Shown here: in pieces, positions 1 to 8,092 of the stretch
How positions within the stretch are numbered: the first letter of the stretch is position 1
Layout: every line of letters starts with the position of its first letter
Assembly: GCF_000812465.1 (NCBI RefSeq)
Contig: NZ_JWMA01000182.1
Location: 1 to 64,000 of the forward strand
From: Cupriavidus sp. IDO
Lineage (GTDB): Bacteria > Pseudomonadota > Gammaproteobacteria > Burkholderiales > Burkholderiaceae
Reading direction: 5' to 3'
Length of the DNA: 64,000 nt
Position numbers and translations under genes: made by a program
The notes under the pieces: generated by a model
What the model was told of the DNA's origin: nothing
Databases searched by the model: none
Seen by the model: only the letters and a program-made list of their open reading frames with translations

Positions 1-107
1 GGCCATGTCCTTTGCGCGAGGGAAACAACGCAAAGGTTAACAAAAGTCACTTGAAGTTAACAGCCCTGCAAGCTCATTTTGTTAGGGCTTCTAAGTCAAA
101 CCACAAA

Positions 108-125
108 TGCCATCATGACATGGCA
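108..125. promoter_or_regulatory. 18-bp palindrome upstream of the EAL-like gene
   Basis: The sequence TGCCATCATGACATGGCA has perfect 6-bp arms around a 6-bp spacer. It lies about 220 bases before the first plausible start of the downstream gene. The stretch 1-344 otherwise shows two GTTAAC hexamers near 36-61 and no convincing gene, although the reading frame stays open through it. A regulator-binding site is possible; nothing identifies the regulator. Confidence 0.3.
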
Positions 126-344
126 GTGTTGATATGGATCATCTGCGTGGGTCGCCCCGCACACGTTGGCATCGTCGTTCTACTAGAGCGCACCGCCCTG
201 CCGTATGATCCTGCTTGCAGTCCAATACAAATTGCCACGAGCGCCGACGTAGCGCCGATAGTGAACTCCAGAAGCCAACATCAGATCGGGGGAGACGCTG
301 GCAGCATTCCGAAGCAAGACAACGCCGCCCGCGCAAGACAAAGC

Positions 345-1667
345 ATGCATTCTGAAGCCGACCACACCTCCGGCATGGCTGCCGGAAGTGCCTATGACAT
401 GGTCCAGCCCGCCACCTTCGTGCGGGCGCTGGAAACCCGGCGCGCCCAGGCAGGTACGGCAAACCCGCTTGCGGTGCTCGCGATCCGGCTGGATCGGTTT
501 GCCAGCGCCTGCGAAACGCTCGGCCCGCAGCGCGCCGCCCGGCTGCGCAAGCAGGTGGAAGCGCGCATCGCCGGCCTGCTGCCTGCCGGCGCCGGCATCC
601 ACTGGCTGGCGCTTGCCGACCTGGCCGTCGCCACCGCCCTGCCCGACGGCATCACCGACCCCGACCGCCTTGGCAGCCGCATTGGCGACGACCTGGCCCG
701 GCCGTTTTCGCTCGATGGCTTCGAGTTGTTCCTGTCCAGCAGCATCGGCGTCGTGCTGGATCACCCGGATTTCTCCACCGAACGCAGCCTGCAGCACGCC
801 GTCGACGCCATGCTGCGCGTTTGCCGGCAAGGCGGCGACGGCCTGGCGAGCGGGAGCACTCCGGGCGCGCCGCCCACGGCGCCGTTGCTTGCCGCCCTGC
901 CACAGGCACTGAAACGGGGTGAACTGAGCCTGCAGCTGCAGCCGCGCGCGGACTTCAGGACTGCCGACGTGAGCGGCTATACGGTGCGGCTGCGGTGGCA
1001 GCACCCTACGCTCGGCCGCGTGGCCCCGAAGGATTTCCTGCCGGCGATGGAATCACTGGGCCTGATGGGGACCATCGCGAGCTGGCTGTTGCAGGGCATC
1101 CTGCCCATGATGAAGGCGGCGGATGCCATCGGGCCGGTTCAGTTTACGCTGCTGGCGGCCAGCGCGCAGCTGCACCGCACGCAGATGATGGAGGCGCTGA
1201 ACGCGGCGATCGATTCCGCCGGCATCGCGCCGGAAAGGCTGTGCATCGAAGTGCCGGTCAGCGCCGTTCCGGATGACGAGGCGCTCTTTGCGCAGTTCCG
1301 GCTGCTACGCCAGCGCGGGGTTCAGCTGGCGCTCAGCGATTTCAATGACACCGAAACCAGCCTGCAGACGCTGCACCGCGTCAAGCCCGATATCGTGACA
1401 CTGGATGCCCGCCACCTCGGCCACGCCGACCAGCCGCCAGATACCCCGGAACGCCTGCGTGCGGCCTGTGCCCTCGCCCGCAATGCCGGCGCCCTGGTCT
1501 GCGCCAAAGGCGTCGAGACCCGCCAGCAGCTGGAAGCCGTGCGTGACTGGGGCTGCCACAGCCTCCAGGGGTATCTGCTGGCGCAGCCCTTTCCGGCAAC
1601 CTGGCTGGTGCAGACGCATTGGGCCATCCAGCAGCGGGCGCGGCAGTTGCTGAAGCCCGCAGGCTGA
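345..1667 (+). CDS. Degenerate GGDEF/EAL-domain protein
   Basis: This 440-residue protein has a weak GGDEF-like N-terminal half (about 20-175) and an EAL-fold C-terminal half (about 190-430). The fold is recognisable from RWQHP, ALSDF and KGVETRQQLE...SLQGYLLAQPF. Several residues needed for phosphodiesterase activity look lost. The EAL signature reads TVR within GYTVRLRW, the usual DDFGTGYSS reads SDFNDTETS, and the usual AEGVET reads AKGVET. The protein is therefore more likely a c-di-GMP sensor or a protein-interaction module than an enzyme. No membrane segment or PAS/REC domain is seen. The frame is open upstream to base 12, but the upstream residues do not look like protein. Starts at 345 and 375 are both reasonable. 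It is followed by a small lipoprotein gene on the same strand. Confidence 0.7.
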   Translation: MHSEADHTSGMAAGSAYDMVQPATFVRALETRRAQAGTANPLAVLAIRLDRFASACETLGPQRAARLRKQVEARIAGLLPAGAGIHWLALADLAVATALPDGITDPDRLGSRIGDDLARPFSLDGFELFLSSSIGVVLDHPDFSTERSLQHAVDAMLRVCRQGGDGLASGSTPGAPPTAPLLAALPQALKRGELSLQLQPRADFRTADVSGYTVRLRWQHPTLGRVAPKDFLPAMESLGLMGTIASWLLQGILPMMKAADAIGPVQFTLLAASAQLHRTQMMEALNAAIDSAGIAPERLCIEVPVSAVPDDEALFAQFRLLRQRGVQLALSDFNDTETSLQTLHRVKPDIVTLDARHLGHADQPPDTPERLRAACALARNAGALVCAKGVETRQQLEAVRDWGCHSLQGYLLAQPFPATWLVQTHWAIQQRARQLLKPAG

Positions 1668-1801
1668 TTGCATGCCGGGGGGCACAAAGCTGTCGCGGGT
1701 CGCTTGCAGGACTTACAAATTGGCACACTTCGAACGTGATTCGTACCCGCCGCAACGGTAAAATCTGCCTCAATTCCTCAACAAATTCAAAGGAGCCTGG
1801 C

Positions 1802-1933
1802 GTGAAAAAAGGTTGGATCTGGTGCGTTCTGTTTGCCACCCTGCTGGCTGGCTGCAACACGATGGCTGGCCTCGGCCAGGATATCCAGCATGGCGGACAG
1901 AAGCTGGAAGGCGCGGCCGACCGCCACAAGTAA
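1802..1933 (+). CDS. Entericidin-like small lipoprotein
   Basis: This 43-residue protein starts at GTG (1802) behind the strong ribosome-binding site AAAGGAGC. It has a short signal peptide, MKKGWIWCVLFATLLAGC, with a clear lipobox LLAGC, so Cys18 would be lipidated. The mature part is a short, glycine-rich, amphipathic tail, GQDIQHGGQKLEGAADRHK. This matches the EcnA/EcnB entericidin family, small outer- or inner-membrane lipoproteins linked to envelope stress and stationary phase. The gene stands alone between the EAL-like gene and a convergent eda, and a hairpin follows it. The family call rests on size, lipobox and tail pattern. Confidence 0.8.
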   Translation: MKKGWIWCVLFATLLAGCNTMAGLGQDIQHGGQKLEGAADRHK

Positions 1934-1982
1934 GCGCCCGACGCAAATTGCGGCGTCGCTCCAGGCGGTCGCGCAGACATGA

Positions 1983-2009
1983 ATAACGGCACGCCATGCG
2001 TGCCGTTAT
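1983..2009. terminator. Hairpin between convergent genes
   Basis: Perfect 11-bp arms, ATAACGGCACG and CGTGCCGTTAT, flank a 5-base loop. The hairpin sits between the lipoprotein gene and the convergent eda gene and could serve both. The T-tract is short on either strand, so Rho-independent function is likely but not certain. Confidence 0.55.
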
Positions 2010-2036
2010 GCTTTGCGGGGCGCCAGATCGTGCCGG

Positions 2037-2678
2037 TCAGCCCCGGCGCAGGGCCACCGCCTCTTCGGCTAGCTTGCGGATCCTGCCCCAGTCCGAAGCC
2101 GCGACCGCATCCTTGGGCACGACCCACGAACCGCCCACGCAGACCACGTTCGGCAGCGCCAGGTACGTCGGCGCCAGCGCCGCGTCGATGCCACCGGTGG
2201 GGCAGAAGCGCAGTTGCGACAGCGGCCCGTACAGCGATTTCAGCATCGGCACGCCGCCGGCCGCCTGCGCCGGGAAGAACTTGAGGAAGGTGAAACCGGC
2301 TTCCAGCGCAGCCATGGCCTCGCTGGCGGTTGCCACGCCGGGCAGCAGCGAGATGCCCGCGCCTTGCGCGCCGGCCGCCAGTGCCGGCGTCAGGCCGGGC
2401 GACACCGCGAACTGCGCGCCGGCATCGCGCACGGCATGCAGCTGGTCGACCGTCAGCACCGTGCCGGCGCCCACGCAAGCCTGCGGCAGCGCGGCGGCAA
2501 CGGCCTTGATGGCGTCCATCGCCGCCGGCGTGCGCAGCGTGATTTCCAGCATGGTCAGGCCGCCCGTTACCAGGGCTTCGCTGACGTGCAGCGCCTCGTC
2601 GACCGAGCTGAATTCCAGCACGGGGATCACCGGCACGTTGGCCAGTCGTTCAATCAGCGGGGAAGGTTTCGTTTGCAT
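2037..2678 (-). CDS. eda: KDPG/KHG aldolase
   Basis: This class I aldolase splits 2-keto-3-deoxy-6-phosphogluconate into pyruvate and glyceraldehyde 3-phosphate in the cytoplasm. With the ATG at 2678 the protein has 213 residues. Glu45 and Arg49 (LEITLRT) and the Schiff-base Lys133 (FLKFFPA) then carry the same numbers I recall for E. coli Eda, which supports this start. The frame also has an upstream TTG at 2702. The late motif CPTGGID is the phosphate-binding loop. The gene is last in a leftward set behind a sugar kinase and a DSD1-type PLP enzyme, so its substrate probably comes from a sugar-acid route feeding KDG kinase. The closely related DgoA specificity cannot be excluded. Confidence 0.92.
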   Translation of the reverse strand: MQTKPSPLIERLANVPVIPVLEFSSVDEALHVSEALVTGGLTMLEITLRTPAAMDAIKAVAAALPQACVGAGTVLTVDQLHAVRDAGAQFAVSPGLTPALAAGAQGAGISLLPGVATASEAMAALEAGFTFLKFFPAQAAGGVPMLKSLYGPLSQLRFCPTGGIDAALAPTYLALPNVVCVGGSWVVPKDAVAASDWGRIRKLAEEAVALRRG

Positions 2679-2708
2679 GGCAGTCTGAGTGGTTTCGGAC
2701 AAGCGTAA

Positions 2709-3641
2709 TCAGGCAATCACGGACATCTGCGCCAGCCGGGCCAGCACGGTCTCCGCAGCAGGAATGGGGGCCACCGCACCAAAGCCGGTGGTGGACAGCG
2801 CTGCCGCCACGTTGGCATAGCGCGCAGCCGCGAACGCATCGTCGCCGGCTGCCAGGCGGGCGACGAAGCTGCCGCCGAAGCAGTCGCCTGCCCCGGTGGC
2901 GTCCAACGGCTGCACCGGATACGGCGGCACCAGCGTGCGCGCCTCCGGCGTGGCCACGTACGAGCCTTCTTCGCCCAGCTTCAGCGCGACGATGCCAATG
3001 CCGCAGCCAAGCAGGTAGTCGACGATGGCGTCGCGGTCGTCCAGACCCGTGAGCACGGTGATGTCATCCCAGCTCGGCAGGCAGATATCGGTCTTCGAAA
3101 ACGCCTCGCGCATGATGCCGCGCGCCCGCGCCAGCGACCACAGTCGCAGCCGCAGGTTGGTGTCGAGCGATACCTTCACGCCGGCCTTGCGGGCATGCTC
3201 CATCGCATCCAGCCCGGCATCGCAGGCGCTGGTGCTGATCGCCAGGCTGATGCCCGACAGGTGCAGGTAGCGCGCCTGCGCAATCGCGGCGAGCGGCAGC
3301 TGTTCATGCTGGTAGCGGCTGGCGGCCGAGCCCTCGCGCAGATAATCGAAGCGGTGGCCGTGGTTGTCATGGCTGACAAAGTACACGCCGGTCGGCGCGC
3401 CCGGATCGACATGGACCAGCCGCGTATCGACCCGCTCCCGCGTCCACAGCGCCAGCAGGCGCTCGCCGAAGCTATCGGCTCCCACGGCGCTGATATAGCC
3501 GGCCTGCGCGCCCTGCCGCGCCGCCGCGATGCAGAAGTTGGAGGTATCGCCGCCGAAGCCCTGCAGGTAGCGGGTCGGGTCATCCGGCTGCTGGTTGAAC
3601 TCCACCAGCGGTTCGCCGTACGCAAGAATGTCGATGCTCAT
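2709..3641 (-). CDS. kdgK: PfkB-family sugar kinase, probable KDG kinase
   Basis: This is a 310-residue ribokinase/PfkB-family kinase. The C-terminal signature DATGAGDCFGGSF contains the catalytic Asp and the anion-hole glycines. The N-terminal GEPLVEFNQQ...GGDTSNFCIAAARQG motif is typical of 2-keto-3-deoxygluconate kinases. The predicted reaction is KDG plus ATP to KDPG, the substrate of the next gene product, Eda. The gene starts 12 bases after the DSD1-type gene and ends about 30 bases before the eda ATG, so the three are probably cotranscribed. The family fit is strong. The KDG specificity is inferred from the eda partner and sequence flavour; fructokinase or tagatose kinase activity is the main alternative. 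Confidence 0.85.
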   Translation of the reverse strand: MSIDILAYGEPLVEFNQQPDDPTRYLQGFGGDTSNFCIAAARQGAQAGYISAVGADSFGERLLALWTRERVDTRLVHVDPGAPTGVYFVSHDNHGHRFDYLREGSAASRYQHEQLPLAAIAQARYLHLSGISLAISTSACDAGLDAMEHARKAGVKVSLDTNLRLRLWSLARARGIMREAFSKTDICLPSWDDITVLTGLDDRDAIVDYLLGCGIGIVALKLGEEGSYVATPEARTLVPPYPVQPLDATGAGDCFGGSFVARLAAGDDAFAAARYANVAAALSTTGFGAVAPIPAAETVLARLAQMSVIA

Positions 3642-3653
3642 GGGGCAGTCGTC

Positions 3654-4922
3654 TCAGAAGAAGGTCTGCACGATGTCGATGACCCGCATGTCGGCGTCCA
3701 GCACCGGGATATGGCGCCACTTGTCGAAGGTCAGGCACGGATGCGAGATATCGAAGGCAATCATGTCGCCGACCTGGATGTCGTCGCCGGCGCGGATCTG
3801 CAGGTAGGCGTGCTGGTCCATCATGCCGGTCACCTCCCAGTGCGCGGGCACCGCCACCGGTGCTTCGCTGCCGGGCCGATAGAGCGTTGCCGGAATCGGC
3901 ATGCCCGCATCGAAGGCGGCATCGCGCTTGCCCATGCCGATGATGACGCGGTCAGGCTCGGGAATCGACTGCACGTAGGCCCACAGCTGCAGCGCTGGCA
4001 GCAGGCCTTCGCGCATCTTCTGCGCGACCGGATTGCTGGCCAGGATGCGCTCCTGCGCGGCGCGGTAGATGCCGACGTCATGCGTGAGGTAGCAGCCGGG
4101 ACGCAGCACGATGTCGATCGGCGCGCCGATATCGGTGCGGGCGAATTCCTCGGCCACCACGTCGTACCAGGCCGAGCCGGCGCCCGACATCACCACCGGG
4201 CTGCGGCCGAAGCGCCCTTCCTTCGCCAGCTGGCGCGTGACCGCCACGGTGCGCTGCAGGAAGCGGCGGATGTCGGCCTCTTCCTTCAGCACGCCTTCGT
4301 AGATCTCCACGCCTGCCAGGGACAGGGCATCCGGCCAGCGCGCCAGCGCTGCCATCACGGCGTCCTGCTGGGCGGCGTCGCGCACGCCGGTGCGCCCGCC
4401 TTCCACGCCGAGCTCCAGCAGCACCTGCAGCTTCTGGCCGCGTGCACGGAAGAACTCGCCCAGGTGGTCCACCAGCGCGGCCGAGTCGACCAGCGAGAAG
4501 AATTCGAAATCCGGATCGCGCAGCAGGTCGGCAATGATTTCCATATTGCGGCGGCCGACCAGTTCATTGGCCATCAGGACGCGCCGCACACCGTGCGCGT
4601 AGGCAGCGGCCGTCTGGTGCGCCGTTGCCAGCGTAATGCCCCAGGCACCTGCCGCCAGCTGGCGCGCAAACAGCTTGGGTGCCATCGTGGTCTTGCCATG
4701 CGGCGCCAGCAGCACACCGTATTCACCCATGAAGCGGTTCATCCACTCCAGGTTATGCGCCAACCGGTCTTCGTACAGGACGGCGGCCGGCAGGCTGAGC
4801 TCTTCCTGCAACAGATTCCAGCCGGTCTGACCGGCTGCGTCCGGCGCCAGCGGCGCTTCCAGCTTGCCCAGCGCCTTGTTGAGCGGATCGATCGTGCCAG
4901 CCTGATACTTTATTTCACGCAT
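3654..4922 (-). CDS. DSD1-type PLP-dependent D-amino acid dehydratase/deaminase
   Basis: This 422-residue protein has an alanine-racemase-like N-terminal PLP barrel and a DSD1 C-terminal metal-binding domain. The PLP lysine is Lys77 in APHGKTTMAPK. The HPC motif near the C-terminus (SHPCLTFDKW) matches the zinc ligands of eukaryotic-type D-serine dehydratases. Known relatives include D-threonine aldolases, D-serine dehydratases and, as I recall, D-glucosaminate dehydratases. Here it sits immediately upstream of KDG kinase and KDPG aldolase genes and diverges from an N-acyl-D-amino acid deacylase and RidA. That makes D-glucosaminate to 2-keto-3-deoxygluconate plus ammonia an attractive reaction. 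The ATG at 4922 is chosen over a TTG at 4940 because AGGG lies upstream of it. Substrate is unproven. Confidence 0.85.
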   Translation of the reverse strand: MREIKYQAGTIDPLNKALGKLEAPLAPDAAGQTGWNLLQEELSLPAAVLYEDRLAHNLEWMNRFMGEYGVLLAPHGKTTMAPKLFARQLAAGAWGITLATAHQTAAAYAHGVRRVLMANELVGRRNMEIIADLLRDPDFEFFSLVDSAALVDHLGEFFRARGQKLQVLLELGVEGGRTGVRDAAQQDAVMAALARWPDALSLAGVEIYEGVLKEEADIRRFLQRTVAVTRQLAKEGRFGRSPVVMSGAGSAWYDVVAEEFARTDIGAPIDIVLRPGCYLTHDVGIYRAAQERILASNPVAQKMREGLLPALQLWAYVQSIPEPDRVIIGMGKRDAAFDAGMPIPATLYRPGSEAPVAVPAHWEVTGMMDQHAYLQIRAGDDIQVGDMIAFDISHPCLTFDKWRHIPVLDADMRVIDIVQTFF

Positions 4923-4967
4923 GCGGTCATCACCCTGCAAAAATTCCGATTGACGTAATCATAGCCT

Positions 4968-4985
4968 TGAAATTACGATATTTCA
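4968..4985. promoter_or_regulatory. Candidate RpiR operator in the divergent promoter
   Basis: TGAAATTACGATATTTCA has inverted TGAAA/TTTCA arms and lies between the leftward DSD1-type gene and the rightward RpiR gene. AT-rich promoter-like sequence (TTATAAAGTAACAT) follows it. RpiR proteins commonly bind such imperfect AT-rich palindromes. An 11-base direct repeat, ATAGCCCTTTG, occurs twice near 5087-5110 in the RpiR leader. The assignment rests on position and symmetry only. Confidence 0.4.
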
Positions 4986-5159
4986 TCCTTGTTATAAAGT
5001 AACATGCAAGACCTGGCCGGTCCAGACGGGCTTCAAGGGGAGGCAGCATCGCCGTCCCTCCAAGCCGCGGCGCCGGCTTCCACAGTTATAGCCCTTTGAT
5101 AGCCCTTTGCCGGCCTCAAGGCCTGCCATTTGCCGGACGCACTCAGCCAGCCACCTCCG

Positions 5160-6059
5160 ATGACCGCGCCCTTCGACATCCTGACCCGCATTGCCGAACG
5201 CGGCCCCGCGCTGCGCCTGGCCGAGCAGAAGGTCGCCCAGGTCGTGCTGGAGGACCTGTCCGGCGCGGCGTCTGCCAGCATCAACGAGCTGGCGCGCAAG
5301 GCCGGTGTAAGCGAAGCCAGCGTGACGCGCTTTGCCAAGGCCATCGGCTGCCGCGATGTGCGCGATCTCAAGCTGCGCCTGGCCCGAGCCACTGCCGTGG
5401 GCATGCGTTTCCTGCAGCCGGGTGCGGTGCCGGCCGAGGAAAACGCTCCCGCCACACTGGTGGACAGCATCCATGCCGACGTGCTGACCGCGCTGGAAGT
5501 CAACCGCAAGCTGATCGACCCCGAACGCATCGAGCAAGCCGCTCGCCTGTTGCTTGGCGCACGCATGGTCTACGCTTTTGGCATGGGCGGCGGCTCGTCG
5601 TTCATGGCCGACGAGGCCCGGCACCGGCTGGCGCGCCTCGGGCAGCCGGTGTCGAGCTACCAGGATGCGCTGCTGCAGAAGATGGTGGCGGCCACGCTGA
5701 GCCGCGATGACGTGGTGCTGGCGTTCTCGGCCAGCGGCAATGTGCCGGAGATGCTCGCCAGCTGCGATATCGCCCGCGAGTACGGTGCAAAGCTGGTGGC
5801 CGTGACGGCGCTGGGCTCGCCGCTGGCAACGCGCGCCGACGTGCTGCTGCCGGTGCGCACGCTCGAGACTGATTTCATCTTCAAGCCGTCGGCCTCGCGC
5901 TACGCGATGCTGCTGGTGCTGGACGTGCTGGCCACCCAGTGCGCCCTGCTGCAGCAGGACCAGAGCAAGGAGCGCCTGCGCCGGCTGAAATACGTACTGG
6001 ATACCCACCGCGGTGAAGGCGGGGCCGGTCCGGACAGCCGCCAGCCGCTGGGAGACTGA
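5160..6059 (+). CDS. RpiR/MurR-family transcriptional regulator
   Basis: This 299-residue regulator has an N-terminal RpiR-type helix-turn-helix (about 1-78; NELARKAGVSEASVTRFAKAIG) and a C-terminal SIS sugar-phosphate isomerase-like domain (about 120-255; AFGMGGGSSFMADEARHRL and FSASGNVPEM). SIS domains of this family sense phosphorylated sugars; HexR, for example, senses KDPG. The eda and kdgK genes are divergently transcribed from the same intergenic region, so KDPG or a related sugar phosphate is a sensible effector. The stop codon lies just before the deacylase ATG (6062), so it is probably cotranscribed with it. A TTG at 5130 is an alternative start; the ATG at 5160 is preferred by domain position. 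Confidence 0.88.
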   Translation: MTAPFDILTRIAERGPALRLAEQKVAQVVLEDLSGAASASINELARKAGVSEASVTRFAKAIGCRDVRDLKLRLARATAVGMRFLQPGAVPAEENAPATLVDSIHADVLTALEVNRKLIDPERIEQAARLLLGARMVYAFGMGGGSSFMADEARHRLARLGQPVSSYQDALLQKMVAATLSRDDVVLAFSASGNVPEMLASCDIAREYGAKLVAVTALGSPLATRADVLLPVRTLETDFIFKPSASRYAMLLVLDVLATQCALLQQDQSKERLRRLKYVLDTHRGEGGAGPDSRQPLGD

Positions 6060-6061
6060 CC

Positions 6062-7534
6062 ATGCCTCACCTGTTCGATACCCTGATTCGCTGCGTGACC
6101 CTGCTCGATGGCTCGGGCGCCGCGGCCCGCATGGCCGACGTGGCCCTGCGCGACGGCCGCATCGCCCGCATCGACGAAGCCGGCGCGATCGATCCCGATA
6201 CCGCCTCGCATGTGGTCGAGGGCCACGGCCTGATGCTCTCGCCGGGCTTTATCGACGTCCACACGCACGACGACACCAACGTAGTGCGCCAGCCCGAAAT
6301 GACGCCGAAGCTCTCGCAGGGCGTCACGACCGTCATCGTCGGCAACTGCGGCATCAGCGCCGCGCCGGTCACGCTGTCCGGCGACCCGCCCGACCCGATG
6401 AACCTGCTCGGCCACGCCGATGCCTTCCGCTATCCGGACTTCAAGACCTATGTCGAAGCCGTGGATGCCGCGCAACCCGCCGTCAACGTGGCGGCCCTGG
6501 TCGGCCATACCGCCCTGCGCAGCAACCACATGGACCGCTTCGACCGCGCCGCCAGCCCGGCCGAGATTGCCGCGATGCGCGCGCAGCTGGAAGAAGCGCT
6601 GCAGCATGGCGCGCTGGGGCTTTCCACCGGACTGGCCTATGCCAACGCCTTCTCCGCCCCGACCGAGGAAGTGCTTGCCCTTGCCGAGCCGCTGGCCAAC
6701 GCCGGCGCGCTCTACGCCACCCACCTGCGCAGCGAGTTCGCCGAGATCCTCGACGCCATGGACGAAGCCTTCCGCATCGGCCGCCACGCCCGCGTGCCGG
6801 TCGTGATCTCGCACCTCAAATGCGCCGGCGTGCCCAACTGGGGCCGCAGCACCGAAGTGCTCAATGCGCTCGACGGCGCCCAGCGCTGGCAGCCGGTCGG
6901 CTGCGACTGCTATCCCTACACCGCCAGCTCGTCCACGCTGGACCTGAAGCAGGTCACCAGCGATTTCGACATCATGGTGACATGGTCCGAAGGCGCCCCC
7001 GAGATGGGCGGACGCCTGCTGGCCGATATTGCCGCCGAATGGCAGGTCGACCTGCACGAGGCCGCGCGCCGCCTGATGCCCGCCGGGGCCGTCTACCACT
7101 GCATGGAGGACGCCGACGTCGACCGCATCCTGAGCCATCCGGCCACCGTGGTCGGCTCCGACGGCCTGCCCAACGACCCGCTGCCGCATCCGCGCCTGTG
7201 GGGCGCGTTCCCGCGCGTGCTCGGCCACTATGCCCGCGACCGCGAACTGTTCCCGCTGACCGTCGCCGTCAACAAGATGACCGGCATGTCCGCCGAGCGC
7301 TTCGGCCTGAAGGAGCGCGGTTTCGTGCGCGAAGGCTACTGGGCCGACCTGGTGCTGTTCGACGCCACCACCATCCGCGACGCGGCGAGCTTCACCGACC
7401 CCATGCAACCGGCCGAAGGCATCGCCGCGGTCTGGGTCAACGGCGAGCTGTCATGGCAGCAGCGCCAGTCCACCGGCGTGCGCGCAGGCCGGTTCCTGCC
7501 GCGCGGCGCGCGACCAGAAGGCGGCATGGCCTGA
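6062..7534 (+). CDS. N-acyl-D-amino acid deacylase (D-aminoacylase family)
   Basis: This is a 490-residue zinc amidohydrolase. It carries the FIDVHTHDD metal motif (about 65-73), the Cys-containing GVTTVIVGNCGIS segment (about 85-97) typical of D-aminoacylases, HLRSE, SHLKC, and a late SDG motif (GSDGLPND). The family removes acyl groups from N-acyl-D-amino acids in the cytoplasm. Two bases separate it from the RpiR stop, and RidA and a GntP permease follow. In this setting the substrate could be N-acetyl-D-glucosaminate, which has the D-configured alpha-amino acid head these enzymes recognise. The alternative is general salvage of N-acyl-D-amino acids. The family call is firm and the substrate is inferred. 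Confidence 0.88.
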   Translation: MPHLFDTLIRCVTLLDGSGAAARMADVALRDGRIARIDEAGAIDPDTASHVVEGHGLMLSPGFIDVHTHDDTNVVRQPEMTPKLSQGVTTVIVGNCGISAAPVTLSGDPPDPMNLLGHADAFRYPDFKTYVEAVDAAQPAVNVAALVGHTALRSNHMDRFDRAASPAEIAAMRAQLEEALQHGALGLSTGLAYANAFSAPTEEVLALAEPLANAGALYATHLRSEFAEILDAMDEAFRIGRHARVPVVISHLKCAGVPNWGRSTEVLNALDGAQRWQPVGCDCYPYTASSSTLDLKQVTSDFDIMVTWSEGAPEMGGRLLADIAAEWQVDLHEAARRLMPAGAVYHCMEDADVDRILSHPATVVGSDGLPNDPLPHPRLWGAFPRVLGHYARDRELFPLTVAVNKMTGMSAERFGLKERGFVREGYWADLVLFDATTIRDAASFTDPMQPAEGIAAVWVNGELSWQQRQSTGVRAGRFLPRGARPEGGMA

Positions 7535-7591
7535 ACCCGGGCCGCCGCACACATTCCCATCATCCCTCACACACAGCATCCAGGAGTTTCC

Positions 7592-7984
7592 ATGGACATC
7601 AAACGATTCGGCGTCGAAGGCGGCACCGGTACCGGCGGCCAGCACATGCCCTTTGCCCGCGCGGTGGCGGCGGACGGCTGGCTCTACGTTTCCGGCCAGG
7701 TGCCGATGGTCAACGGCGAGGTCATCGACGGCGGCATCGTTGCGCAGACCCACCAGGCCATCAAGAACGTGCTGGCCATCCTCGCCGAGGCCGGCTACGG
7801 TCCCGAGCACATCGTGCGCTGCGGCGTCTGGCTGGACGACACGCGCGACTTCGCCTCGTTCAACAAGATCTTCAAGGAATACTTCGGCGCCAACCCGCCG
7901 GCCCGCGCCTGCGTACAGTCGAGCATGGTGGTGGACTGCAAGGTCGAAGTGGACTGCATCGCGTACAAGAAGCCGGTGGCCTGA
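7592..7984 (+). CDS. RidA-family enamine/imine deaminase
   Basis: This 130-residue member of the RidA/YjgF/UK114 family contains the usual LYVSGQVP, KNVLAILAEAGYG and PPARACVQ motifs, including the carboxylate-binding arginine of PARAC. RidA proteins hydrolyse reactive 2-aminoacrylate-type enamines and imines released by PLP dehydratases. A PLP dehydratase is encoded in the divergent half of this cluster, so the pairing is chemically sensible: RidA would speed conversion of the eliminated enamine/imine to the keto acid plus ammonia. The gene follows the deacylase by 57 bases with AGGAG before its ATG. It is probably in the same transcript. Confidence 0.88.
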   Translation: MDIKRFGVEGGTGTGGQHMPFARAVAADGWLYVSGQVPMVNGEVIDGGIVAQTHQAIKNVLAILAEAGYGPEHIVRCGVWLDDTRDFASFNKIFKEYFGANPPARACVQSSMVVDCKVEVDCIAYKKPVA

Positions 7985-8009
7985 GCCGGCTGCCAGCTGA
8001 TTGCCTGAC

Positions 8010-8034
8010 CCCTCTCCCATTCAACGGGAGAGGG
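8010..8034. repeat. CCCTCTCCC/GGGAGAGGG hairpin
   Basis: Perfect 9-bp arms, CCCTCTCCC and GGGAGAGGG, flank ATTCAAC in the spacer between ridA and the permease gene. A longer relative with the same core lies at 24586-24623, so this looks like a dispersed intergenic hairpin. It may reduce readthrough or stabilise the upstream mRNA. Confidence 0.6.
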
Positions 8035-8092
8035 TTGAAAACAATATGAACCACTGCCGCTGAGCGGCTTTTTTTCCACACAAGGAGACAAC

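Noticed and set aside
2037..2702. TTG at 2702 as the eda start
   Set aside because: The ATG at 2678 puts the catalytic residues at the positions recalled for E. coli Eda (Glu45, Arg49, Lys133) and gives the usual length.
3195..4958. A 587-codon plus-strand frame opposite the DSD1-type gene
   Set aside because: Antisense shadow of a gene with an intact PLP lysine and zinc motif.
6013..8049. A 678-codon open frame overlapping the deacylase and ridA genes
   Set aside because: It is an out-of-frame shadow with heavy Arg/Pro content; the deacylase and RidA frames carry clear catalytic motifs.
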